From contig UQYT01000011.1 of NCBI GenBank assembly GCA_900545405.1, forward strand, positions 1 to 64,000: a DNA stretch of 64,000 nucleotides. The letters run 5' to 3'. This document shows, piece after piece, positions 23,329 to 31,213 of this stretch. Made by a program: the position numbers and the translations under genes. A model generated the notes under the pieces. It made no database searches. It was not told the origin of the DNA and worked only from the letters and a program-made list of their open reading frames with translations. The stretch is from an uncultured Eubacteriales bacterium (lineage in GTDB: Bacteria; Bacillota; Clostridia; Oscillospirales; Oscillospiraceae). The first letter of the stretch is position 1; every line of letters starts with the position of its first letter.

Positions 23329-24165
23329 ATGGGACTCTTTGGTAAGTTGTTCGACAAAAAGGAGTGTTCCATCTGCGGCGGCGAGATCGGACTGCTCGGC
23401 AACCGCAAGCTGGAGGACGGCAATATGTGCAAAAGCTGCGCCGCCAAGCTCTCGCCCTGGTTCAGCGACCGCCGTCAGAGTACGGTGGATGAGATAAAGG
23501 AGCAGCTCGACTACCGCGAGGCAAACCGGGAGAAGGTCGCGTCATTCCGCATCACCCGGACTCTGGGAGAGCGCACCAAGGTGCTGCTGGACGAGGACGC
23601 GGGTCTCTTTATGGTCACCGCTGCCAAAAATCTCGAGGAGGCCAACCCGGATGTGCTGTCCTTTTCGGACGTGACCGGCTGCAAGCTGGACATCGACGAG
23701 AGCAGGACGGAGATAGAATACGAGGATAAGGATGGGGAGCGCAAGAGCTTCAACCCCAGACGGTACGCCTATTCCTACGATTTCTACATCGTCATCAACG
23801 TAAACAACCCCTATTTCAACGAGATACGTTTTCAGCTCAACAGCGAGTCCGTGGACAACGGCGAGGAAACGCTGCTGGACGGGCCGGACGCCATGCGCAG
23901 GCCGCGGGGCGGCTTCGGCGGCATGAGGGGCGGCTCCCTTACCTCCAACGCGGAGGAAGTGCGCTCCAGCGTGGAATACCGACAGTATGAGGAGATGGGC
24001 CTCGAGATACGGGACGCGCTGCTCAGGGTGCGGCAGCAGGTACGGGATGAGGCGGCGGCGGCCGCGGCCCCGAAGGCGGCGGTGACCTGCCCCTTCTGCG
24101 GCGCGACCACCACGCCGGACGCCAGCGGCTGCTGCGAATTCTGCGGCGGCGCCGTCAACGGCTAG
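23329..24165 (+). CDS. DUF4428-type zinc-ribbon protein with second C-terminal zinc ribbon
   Basis: A 278-residue soluble protein. Residues 11-44 are a DUF4428 zinc ribbon (ECSICGGEIGLLGNRKLEDG, then MCKSCAAKLSP). A beta-rich domain follows (about 70-180: DEDAGLFMVTAA, SDVTGCKLDID) resembling the bacterial PH-like fold often joined to DUF4428. A glycine-rich linker and helix lead to a second ribbon, VTCPFCGATTTPDASGCCEF (about 253-272). Zinc ribbons recur in this module (SPFH, YdjG-like and 32981 proteins), which suggests shared protein contacts. GAAAGGAACG precedes the ATG. Confidence 0.75.
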   Translation: MGLFGKLFDKKECSICGGEIGLLGNRKLEDGNMCKSCAAKLSPWFSDRRQSTVDEIKEQLDYREANREKVASFRITRTLGERTKVLLDEDAGLFMVTAAKNLEEANPDVLSFSDVTGCKLDIDESRTEIEYEDKDGERKSFNPRRYAYSYDFYIVINVNNPYFNEIRFQLNSESVDNGEETLLDGPDAMRRPRGGFGGMRGGSLTSNAEEVRSSVEYRQYEEMGLEIRDALLRVRQQVRDEAAAAAAPKAAVTCPFCGATTTPDASGCCEFCGGAVNG

Positions 24166-24201
24166 GACGCATCTCAGCCGAAAGAATGAGGAGGGTCGAA
24201 A

Positions 24202-26085
24202 ATGAAACGAACAAGTAAACTGCTCTGCATATTGCTCGCGGCCTTGATGCTGCTCAGCCTCGCCGCCTGCGGCGGCGGTAAGCCGGCAGACCCCAATCTG
24301 CTGAAGTTAGGGAAGTATGAGCTGCTATACAAGGGCGCGTGCATAATGAAAGACTATGATGGGAACGACGCGCTTGTCCTGACGCTGGACTACACCAACA
24401 ACACCGACGAAACCGACTGCTATCTCCTGTCCATCGTCGAGAGCGCCACGCAGAACGGCACGGAGCTGACGCTGGCCACGATCTTTACTGACGAGGACTC
24501 TTTCGATACCATCTGCGACGGCCAGTATACGGATGTCCTGCCCGGCGAGACTCTGGAGATCAAGAGCGCCTTTGTACTTACTGATACGACCAGCAAGGTC
24601 GAGATAAAGTTTGAGGAGCTTTTCGGCAGCAAGAGCGCCACGATCACAGTCGATCCGTCCACGCTCAGCCAGGAATCGGCCGGAAGCAGCGCCAGCGGCA
24701 CCAAGCTGCCCGGCGGTAACGGCGACCCCCTGCCCACGCAGCCTGACGGGACCGGCGACGCACTGCTCGACTGGTGGAACGGCGACTGGTACGGCTGGTG
24801 GATAATGACCGGCTGCTGGGGCTACTATGAGGATATGGAAGGCGAGTGGTGGGACGTCTGCGGCAGAATTGACATAGGCGAGGACTATATTGGCGAAGTC
24901 ACGCTCTGGGACGAGGACTACACGGAAGCGGAGCCCATGGCCTCCGCCGCGGTCAGTCTGAACGAGGCCGGGACGAGTGAGCTTGGCACCGTGATGTCTG
25001 AGGGCGGCTGGTTCACGGATATCCCGCTTGAGCACGCGGACTGGATAGTCGATCCGGGCCTGCTTGATTATGAGGACATGATCCACATAAGCGGCTTCTA
25101 TGAAAACGGCGACGATGAGTTCACTTACGACATCTACCTGCGTCCCTGGGGTACATATTGGGACGATGTGGCCGAAGAGGACCTGCCCTACTACTATTAC
25201 GACTGGTATCTGCCGATGATCGAGGCGGGCGAGGCCATGCCGGACGCCATCGGTGAAGGCGCTCCTTCGGGCGGCGGCAGCGGCGGCACGGGCGCTCAGA
25301 CGGGCGACATACCCAACGGGGACGGCATAGTGACCGACGAACAGGTGCAGAAGGGCTATGTCTATATGAGCGAGGTCGCCAAGGACATCTTCAACACCAC
25401 CTATGAGGAGCTTGCAGCCTACTTCGGCGTGGACGGCCAGTTTGACAAGGAAGAGTACAGCGATGTCTATGAAGCCAACATGCGCTTCTACAAATGGATA
25501 TCGTCGGAGAACCCGCACAACTTCATCTATGTCAACTTCGTTGAGGAGGAGCCGGGCGTTTATGAGATAAGCGCCTACAACACCAGCGGTTTCTCCGGCA
25601 GTGAGGCCGTAGCAAAGTATCTGGACGAGGTGAAGGCGGAAGCCGCCGAGGCTGACAGGGCGGTCGCGGCAAACGCCGTCATGAAGGAAATCACCCTGGA
25701 GGTCCTGCAGTTTGCCAAGGATGACGTAAAGGTGAAGATCACCACAAGCATACCGGAGAGCGGCTGGTCTACAACCAAAGACTCCCTGGTGGAAAACGAG
25801 GACCCTGATGCCTTCGGCGCCGGTGAAATACTGTTTAAGGTCAGAAGCGCCGTGGCGGATTTCGATTCCAGCAAGGATTCCTTCAAGAACTATCAGGAGA
25901 TAGAGGACAGGGTCATCGGGGGCATCACCTTCCATGGCCGCACCTATGAGTACATAGGCTACGATTGGATAGAGTACGTGGCGCAGATAGACGACACCCG
26001 CGCGCTCTCCATTGGGCTGATCGATATGGACTGCTTTGAGGGAACGATGCCCGACATCATCCTGAACAACATGAAATTCCAGTAA
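24202..26085 (+). CDS. Large lipoprotein, DUF5067-like N-terminal domain
   Basis: A 627-residue lipoprotein: signal peptide with lipobox LSLAAC (Cys about 23). Residues about 35-155 fit the DUF5067 pattern (LVLTLDYTNNTDETDCYLL, then ATQNGTELTLA), an immunoglobulin-like exported domain. A Trp/Tyr/Asp-rich domain follows (about 190-345), with WWNGDWYGWW, seen in Firmicute surface lipoproteins. A Gly/Ser linker precedes the C-terminal domain (about 385-627). No catalytic motif. GGAGGGTCG before the ATG. It is exported and membrane-attached, in line with the envelope theme of the module. Confidence 0.75.
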   Translation: MKRTSKLLCILLAALMLLSLAACGGGKPADPNLLKLGKYELLYKGACIMKDYDGNDALVLTLDYTNNTDETDCYLLSIVESATQNGTELTLATIFTDEDSFDTICDGQYTDVLPGETLEIKSAFVLTDTTSKVEIKFEELFGSKSATITVDPSTLSQESAGSSASGTKLPGGNGDPLPTQPDGTGDALLDWWNGDWYGWWIMTGCWGYYEDMEGEWWDVCGRIDIGEDYIGEVTLWDEDYTEAEPMASAAVSLNEAGTSELGTVMSEGGWFTDIPLEHADWIVDPGLLDYEDMIHISGFYENGDDEFTYDIYLRPWGTYWDDVAEEDLPYYYYDWYLPMIEAGEAMPDAIGEGAPSGGGSGGTGAQTGDIPNGDGIVTDEQVQKGYVYMSEVAKDIFNTTYEELAAYFGVDGQFDKEEYSDVYEANMRFYKWISSENPHNFIYVNFVEEEPGVYEISAYNTSGFSGSEAVAKYLDEVKAEAAEADRAVAANAVMKEITLEVLQFAKDDVKVKITTSIPESGWSTTKDSLVENEDPDAFGAGEILFKVRSAVADFDSSKDSFKNYQEIEDRVIGGITFHGRTYEYIGYDWIEYVAQIDDTRALSIGLIDMDCFEGTMPDIILNNMKFQ

Positions 26086-26101
26086 AGCAGCAATGAAACC
26101 G

Positions 26102-26127
26102 GCTCCCGCCCCACCTGGGGCGGGAGC
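26102..26127. terminator. Strong hairpin, possible attenuator
   Basis: Perfect 12 bp stem GCTCCCGCCCCA/TGGGGCGGGAGC with a 2 nt loop, between the lipoprotein and YdjG-like genes. No T-run follows, so it may act as an mRNA stabiliser or partial terminator. Confidence 0.5.
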
Positions 26128-26193
26128 GATCAAAATGCGCGAAAGAGGAATGGCCTCCGACGCGCATTGCCGATACGGGAAGCGAGGGATAGA

Positions 26194-27315
26194 ATGCCAG
26201 CACAGATAACCAACTATCAATGCCCGGCCTGCACGGGCCCGCTACATTTTGTGGGCGAGTCCGGGAAACTTGAGTGCGAGTACTGCGGCTCGGGCTTTGA
26301 TGTAGCAGAGATAGAGGCGCTTTATGCGGAAAAAGAGGCCAGGGCGGCAGCCGCCGGGCAGTCGGATGAGGGCCGTCCCGCCCCTTCGACGGGCGGCGAG
26401 TGGGACACCTCGGGTCTCAGCGAGGACTGGGGCGACGAGGGCGGCTCCATGCGGGCGTATAGCTGCCCCAGCTGCGGCGCGGAGCTCATCTGCGACGAGA
26501 GCACGGCGGCCACGTCCTGCCCCTACTGCGGGAATCCGACAGTTGTGCCGGGGCAGTTCGCAGGGTCCCTGCGTCCGGACTTCATCATCCCGTTCAAGCT
26601 GAGCCGGGAGAGAGCCGTCAATGCGCTCAAGGAGCACTACAAGGGGAAGTTTTTCCTGCCCAGGAGCTTCACTTCGGAAAACCACATCCAAAAGATACAG
26701 GGCATCTACGTCCCCTTCTGGATGTTCGACGGTGAGGCCGAGGGCGACGCCAGCTATGAGGCCACCCGCAGCCATACATACGAGACCAAGGACGAGAGAG
26801 TCACGGAGACGGAATTCTTCAATGTCTACCGCTCCGGCAGCGTCGCCTTTGAGAAGGTGCCGGTGGACGCCTCCAGCAAGCTGCCGGACGATCACATGGA
26901 CTCCATCGAGCCCTATAACTACAAGGAGCTGCAGCAGTTTTCCACGGCCTATCTTCCGGGCTTTCTCGCAGACAGGTTCGATGTTCCGGTCGAGCAGTGC
27001 CGGGAGCGGGCGGACAAGCGCTGCGAGGGCACCTTTGCCGCGGCCCTGCGCCGCACCGTCAAGCACTATGACACCTGCACGGTCAAGGAGCTGAACGTCA
27101 ACCTGAAGCGGGGCAAGGTACAGTATGCCCTGATGCCAGTCTGGATGCTGAACACCAAATGGAAGGGCAAGGATTTCCTCTTTGCCATGAACGGGCAGAC
27201 CGGCAAGCTGGTCGGCGATCTGCCGGTCAGCTGGGGCAAGTTCTGGGGCCTGTTTGCCGCCATAGCCATACCTCTTTCGGCGCTCAGCTCGGCGCTGGCG
27301 CTTTTGTTCATGTGA
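26194..27315 (+). CDS. YdjG-like zinc-ribbon membrane protein
   Basis: A 373-residue protein. Two N-terminal zinc ribbons (YQCPACTGPL with YCGSGF, about 9-38; YSCPSCGAEL with CPYCGNP, about 89-118) precede a beta-rich domain that opens IIPFKLSRERAVNALKEHYK. A hydrophobic helix near the C-terminus (about 345-370) anchors it. This order is that of B. subtilis YdjG, which with YdjH recruits YdjI and PspA. The ATG at 26194 has GCGAGGGA upstream; a TTG 27 bp earlier is open in frame but lacks a ribosome site. Confidence 0.82.
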   Translation: MPAQITNYQCPACTGPLHFVGESGKLECEYCGSGFDVAEIEALYAEKEARAAAAGQSDEGRPAPSTGGEWDTSGLSEDWGDEGGSMRAYSCPSCGAELICDESTAATSCPYCGNPTVVPGQFAGSLRPDFIIPFKLSRERAVNALKEHYKGKFFLPRSFTSENHIQKIQGIYVPFWMFDGEAEGDASYEATRSHTYETKDERVTETEFFNVYRSGSVAFEKVPVDASSKLPDDHMDSIEPYNYKELQQFSTAYLPGFLADRFDVPVEQCRERADKRCEGTFAAALRRTVKHYDTCTVKELNVNLKRGKVQYALMPVWMLNTKWKGKDFLFAMNGQTGKLVGDLPVSWGKFWGLFAAIAIPLSALSSALALLFM

Positions 27316-27332
27316 GAAGGAGGGGAACGGAT

Positions 27333-28640
27333 ATGAAGAAAAGAATTCTGCTGCTTGTCATGGTCCTCCTGTTCACCCTGTCCCTCGGCACCTCGGCGCT
27401 TGCCACGCGGGACTACGGCGTTATCTATGATGAAACAGAGATGCTGGGCTCTGATAAACTGGCCCAGCAGGGCGAGCAGACGCTCCCGCAGCTTTCGGAG
27501 ACGCTGGGCATCGACCTGCGGGTGGATGTGCTCACCATGATCAGCGACGACAACATCGGCGACACCGCAGCATGGCTATATGAGGCATACGAGTACGGTT
27601 ATGGCGAGGCAAAGGAAGGCGTCTCGCTGACCATCCTGCTGGAGCCGCAGGATGCGGGCAATTACGCCATGCCGAGCAGCAACGGCTGGTGTGTCTATGC
27701 CAGCCTGAGCGAGGAGCGCGGCGACAGCCAGGAGCTGGCAAACGTCATCCGCGATGCGGTCGAGCCCTATATGACGGCTCATGCGTGGAGCGGCGGGGAC
27801 ATAAGCATCAGCGCCGACGCTCTTACACAGGCGGTGGACGCCATGGCGGCGGCTGCGGAGGACTTTATCCTGGCCAACTGCCCGCCGGACGGCTCCGCAC
27901 CGGAAGTGACCGAAGCTCCCGGGCAGAGCGGCGGCGGTATGCAGTATGTGTATGATGTCAGCGGCCTGCTCACATACGAGCAGTGGCAGGAGCTGGAGTA
28001 CCGCGCGCAGGCTATTTCCCAGAGCTGTCGCTGCGGGGTCTACTTCGCCATTGTGGACGACTATACCGACTATGGCGACGGCAGCGTATACGAGACCACC
28101 TACCAGCTCTATCACAACAGCGGGCTTGGCTACGGGCTCGGGCGGGACGGGATAATCGTCCTGCTCAGCATGGAAGAGCGGGACTACGCCATGTTCGTCT
28201 ACGGCGAGTATGCCGAATACGCCTTCAATGAATACGGGCGGGAGATGCTGGAAGAGCGGTTCCTCGGAAACTTTGGGGACAACGACTGGTACGGCGGCAT
28301 CTCCAACTATCTGAGCGGCTGCGAGGAATTCCTGGCGAAGGCCGAGGCGGACGACCCCGTGCGTCCCTCCTACTGGCCGCGTATCGCCATGATGACGGCG
28401 CTTTCCTGCCTGGCCGCGGGGATCGTCTGCTATATTCTGCTGCGCGGCATGAAAACGGTCCGGCCGGGCGCCAAGGCCGATGCATATGTAGCCGCAGGCG
28501 GGCTGCAGCTGACTGAACAGCGCGACCAGTTCAGCCACACCACCGTGACGCGCACCGCGATCCGAAAGGAAAGCTCGGGCGGCGGCAGCACCCGCAGTGA
28601 AAGCGGCGGCGGGGGCAGCGGCCGCAGCGGAAAATTCTGA
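27333..28640 (+). CDS. TPM-domain membrane protein (YdjH-like)
   Basis: A 435-residue protein: signal peptide (1-24), two TPM-like domains (about 25-190 and 215-350; the second has the family core VYDVSGLLTYEQWQELEYRA and GRDGIIVLLSMEERDYAM), one transmembrane helix (about 365-385) and a Ser/Gly-rich tail ending GGGGSGRSGKF. TPM domains sit outside the membrane in YdjH and in photosystem-repair TLP18.3. The poly-Gly tail is typical of the family. GGAGGGG before the ATG. It starts 17 bp after the YdjG-like gene, so the pair is translated from one message. Confidence 0.85.
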   Translation: MKKRILLLVMVLLFTLSLGTSALATRDYGVIYDETEMLGSDKLAQQGEQTLPQLSETLGIDLRVDVLTMISDDNIGDTAAWLYEAYEYGYGEAKEGVSLTILLEPQDAGNYAMPSSNGWCVYASLSEERGDSQELANVIRDAVEPYMTAHAWSGGDISISADALTQAVDAMAAAAEDFILANCPPDGSAPEVTEAPGQSGGGMQYVYDVSGLLTYEQWQELEYRAQAISQSCRCGVYFAIVDDYTDYGDGSVYETTYQLYHNSGLGYGLGRDGIIVLLSMEERDYAMFVYGEYAEYAFNEYGREMLEERFLGNFGDNDWYGGISNYLSGCEEFLAKAEADDPVRPSYWPRIAMMTALSCLAAGIVCYILLRGMKTVRPGAKADAYVAAGGLQLTEQRDQFSHTTVTRTAIRKESSGGGSTRSESGGGGSGRSGKF

Positions 28641-28695
28641 GGAGCGGGCAAAGAAATGAACGTGAGACATTCCTATAAGCGAAAGGGAGATGCAA

Positions 28696-29265
28696 ATGGG
28701 GATCTTTGATAAACTGAAAAGCTCTGCGATAGACACCGTAATGTCGGCTGCCGGCTCCATCGGAAACAGGGCCGAGACCTTTACCTTCGCGGCGCTGCCC
28801 GAGAGCCTTGCCGAGCTGCGGGCGCTCCCGGAGGCGGCGCTTGACAGCCCGTTTCAGACAGCGGCGCTGACCGTCCTGGCCCTGTGCGCCTATGCCGCAG
28901 ACAGAAATATCGGCCAGGAGATGCTAAACTGGCTGCGCGGCCCGCGGCCCCTGAACGGGCAGGACATCTCTTTCCTCAATGACCGCTTCCGCGACGGAAA
29001 GGCTTACCTGCCCTTCACCTACTTTGCGGGCGCGGCTCCCGAAAACAACTATACGCCCTCCCTGCCCTATACCGTCAGGGTCGAGAGCAGCCATGTCTCC
29101 GGAGAAGAGCCGGGCTATATGAAGCTCTTCATCCCCTGCGGCGGCGCGGATGCCCCGCGCCCCATCAAGCTCCGCCAGCGGGGCAGCGACGGGAAGTGGT
29201 TCCTGTGGGAGCAGTACCTGCTCACCGGCGTCCGCACCCCCAAGGCCGCCGACCCGTGGGCGTAG
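28696..29265 (+). CDS. DUF6935-like protein
   Basis: A 189-residue soluble protein with motifs I associate with DUF6935: FQTAALTVLALCAYA, MLNWLRGPRPLNGQDISFL, YFAGAAPENNYTPSLPYTV, then IKLRQRGSDGKWFLWEQYLL and a final DPWA. Members are found with SPFH and stress-type genes in Clostridia; function unknown. AGGGAG before ATG at 28696 decides the start over an ATG two codons earlier. Last of the tight gene run that begins with the SPFH gene. Confidence 0.75.
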   Translation: MGIFDKLKSSAIDTVMSAAGSIGNRAETFTFAALPESLAELRALPEAALDSPFQTAALTVLALCAYAADRNIGQEMLNWLRGPRPLNGQDISFLNDRFRDGKAYLPFTYFAGAAPENNYTPSLPYTVRVESSHVSGEEPGYMKLFIPCGGADAPRPIKLRQRGSDGKWFLWEQYLLTGVRTPKAADPWA

Positions 29266-29335
29266 GCACCTCGGGGAATAGGCGTTCATCGGTTTCAGCA
29301 AAGGACACGTTCGCATTTGACAGAGGGGGCCGATC

Positions 29336-29713
29336 ATGAAAACGGTTCTATTTATATCGTCAAACAAGATGCTCGGCCAGGGCCTGTCTGAGGCTATCCG
29401 CTCGAAGCCGGAGCTCGATTTTCTGTGGGCGGCCCAGCTCAATTATCCGCAGGCCGCCGTCGGAGTGGACATCTTCCATGCGGATGTGGTGATATTGGAT
29501 ATCGTGGACCAGGCGGAGACGGAGCGTGCGGTCGAGCTCTGCCGCTCACTCCGGCAGGGCGGACAGGCGGTGAGGATACTGCTTCTGGTAAGGCCGGAGC
29601 AGGCAGTTGTACGTAAGATGGCCGTGGAGACCAAGAATGCAGGTCTGGCGGATGATTTCGTCTTTTACGACAGTTCCCTCAGTTATCTTCTGGCGAAGTT
29701 GGCGGCCTTTTAG
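29336..29713 (+). CDS. Stand-alone receiver-like protein, paralogue of the 18870 product
   Basis: A 125-residue receiver-fold protein without output domain. The phospho-acceptor aspartate is kept (ADVVILDIVD, about 50-59), but the magnesium-binding acidic pair is replaced by SN (LFISSNKML) and the usual late lysine is not evident. The tail DDFVFYDSSLSYLLAKL is shared with the protein at 18870. GAGGGGGCC before ATG. The two paralogues bracket the SPFH/TPM gene run, which suggests a regulatory pair. Confidence 0.65.
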   Translation: MKTVLFISSNKMLGQGLSEAIRSKPELDFLWAAQLNYPQAAVGVDIFHADVVILDIVDQAETERAVELCRSLRQGGQAVRILLLVRPEQAVVRKMAVETKNAGLADDFVFYDSSLSYLLAKLAAF

Positions 29714-29726
29714 CGAGTCGCCGTGC

Positions 29727-29750
29727 CGCCGGGGACGGCAGTTTTTTCTC
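29727..29750 (+). terminator. Probable terminator
   Basis: A short GC-rich stem (GCCGT/ACGGC and neighbours) followed by TTTTTT after the receiver-like gene. Confidence 0.5.
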
Positions 29751-29824
29751 AAAAGCAGATAGATTTGGCCGGATATAACGTGTATAATGTATTCAGCCCA
29801 TATGCTCAAAAGAGGTGACGAGGT

Positions 29825-31192
29825 GTGACAGTCCGAAAAATTGCGGTGCTTTTGCTCTCCGCGCTCATACTGTCCTGCTTTACCGGCTGCTCCGGCACGC
29901 CGAAGGAGGAGACGCCGACCACTATAACGGTCTGGCATGTTTACGGCGGGCAGACGGATTCCCCGCTCAACGACCTCATCGAGCAGTTCAACCAGACCGT
30001 GGGAAAAGAGCGCCAGATAAACGTGCAGGTCACATCCGTGTCCAACACCAACACGATACACGAGCTGGTGCTGGCGGCCGCCAACGGGGAACCGGGCGCT
30101 TCGGAGCTGCCCGACCTCTTTGTCTCCTATCCCAAAACCGTGATGGCGCTGCCCGACGACGGCATTTTGGTGGACTACCGGGACTACTTCAGCGAGGAGG
30201 AGCTGTCCGCCTTCATCCCGGCCTTCATAGAGGAGGGGACGGTAAATGACCGCCTGGTCGTGCTGCCCGTGGCCAAATCCACGGAGATCATGTATATCAA
30301 CAAGACCCTCTTCGACCGCTTCTCACATGCCACGGGCGTGACAATAGATGACCTCGACACCTGGGAGGGGCTTTTCAGGGCCGCGGAGGCCTATGCTGCC
30401 TGGACCGACGGGCTGACGCCGGATGTCCCGGGCGACGCCAAAGCCATGTTCGTCCACGACTACTACTTCAACTATTTCCAGGTGGGGGCAGAATCCCTGG
30501 GCGAGGATTTCTTCAATGGAGACGAGCTGGCCTTCGGCCCCGCATTTCAGACGGCGTGGGAGCCGCTGGCTAACGCTGCGATTCAGGGCGGCGTCTGGCT
30601 CAAGGGCGGCTACGCGACAGAGTCCATCCGCACCGGCGACAGCATCGTCAGTGTGGCATCCTCGGCCAGCATCCTCTATTACAGCGACATGGTGACCTAC
30701 CCGGACAACACATCGGAGGATATCACCATCATCTCCCGCCCCTGCCCGGTGTTTGAAAACGGGGAAAAGCTGGTGATGCAGAGGGGCGCGGGCTTCTGCA
30801 CCGTGCGCTCCACCCCGGAGCGGGAGCAGGCCGCCGTGACCTTCCTCAAGTGGCTGACCGAACCCGAACACAATGTGGAGTTCGTGACCCGGACGGGCTA
30901 TATGCCCGTGACCCGGGAGGCCTTTGAAAACGAGATGCCCGAGGCCATCGAGGGACTTGAGAGCGCCAAATACGCCTCGCTCTATGAGGCCTATCTGGAC
31001 ACGCAGGCAAACTATGAATTCTATGTCCCGCCGCAGCTGGAGACCTATCTGAGCCTCGAAACGGCGCTGGAGGATCATGTGAGGGCGCAGCTCGAGCTGG
31101 GACGTCAGGACTATCTGAACGCCGGCGAGACCGGCTTGGATCGGATAAGCGCGGAGCGGCTCGAGGCTTTCCGGGAGCTGATGGAGCGATAA
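29825..31192 (+). CDS. Solute-binding lipoprotein of the sugar-binding family 1 type
   Basis: A 455-residue extracytoplasmic binding protein. The signal peptide ends in lipobox LSCFTGC (Cys about 22). The fold markers are TITVWHVYGGQ at the N-terminus, LPVAKSTEIMYINKTLFDRF (about 144-163) and FLKWLTEPEHNVEFVTRTGY late in the chain, typical of family 1 ABC sugar-binding proteins. No permease or ATPase gene is near. Instead the next gene, 22 bp away, is a membrane sensor-regulator, so it may present a ligand to that sensor. The GTG start follows AGAGGTGACGAG; TATAAT at 29783-29788 may be the -10 box. Confidence 0.82.
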   Translation: MTVRKIAVLLLSALILSCFTGCSGTPKEETPTTITVWHVYGGQTDSPLNDLIEQFNQTVGKERQINVQVTSVSNTNTIHELVLAAANGEPGASELPDLFVSYPKTVMALPDDGILVDYRDYFSEEELSAFIPAFIEEGTVNDRLVVLPVAKSTEIMYINKTLFDRFSHATGVTIDDLDTWEGLFRAAEAYAAWTDGLTPDVPGDAKAMFVHDYYFNYFQVGAESLGEDFFNGDELAFGPAFQTAWEPLANAAIQGGVWLKGGYATESIRTGDSIVSVASSASILYYSDMVTYPDNTSEDITIISRPCPVFENGEKLVMQRGAGFCTVRSTPEREQAAVTFLKWLTEPEHNVEFVTRTGYMPVTREAFENEMPEAIEGLESAKYASLYEAYLDTQANYEFYVPPQLETYLSLETALEDHVRAQLELGRQDYLNAGETGLDRISAERLEAFRELMER

Positions 31193-31213
31193 CATAGGGA
31201 AGGAGGAGACGCC

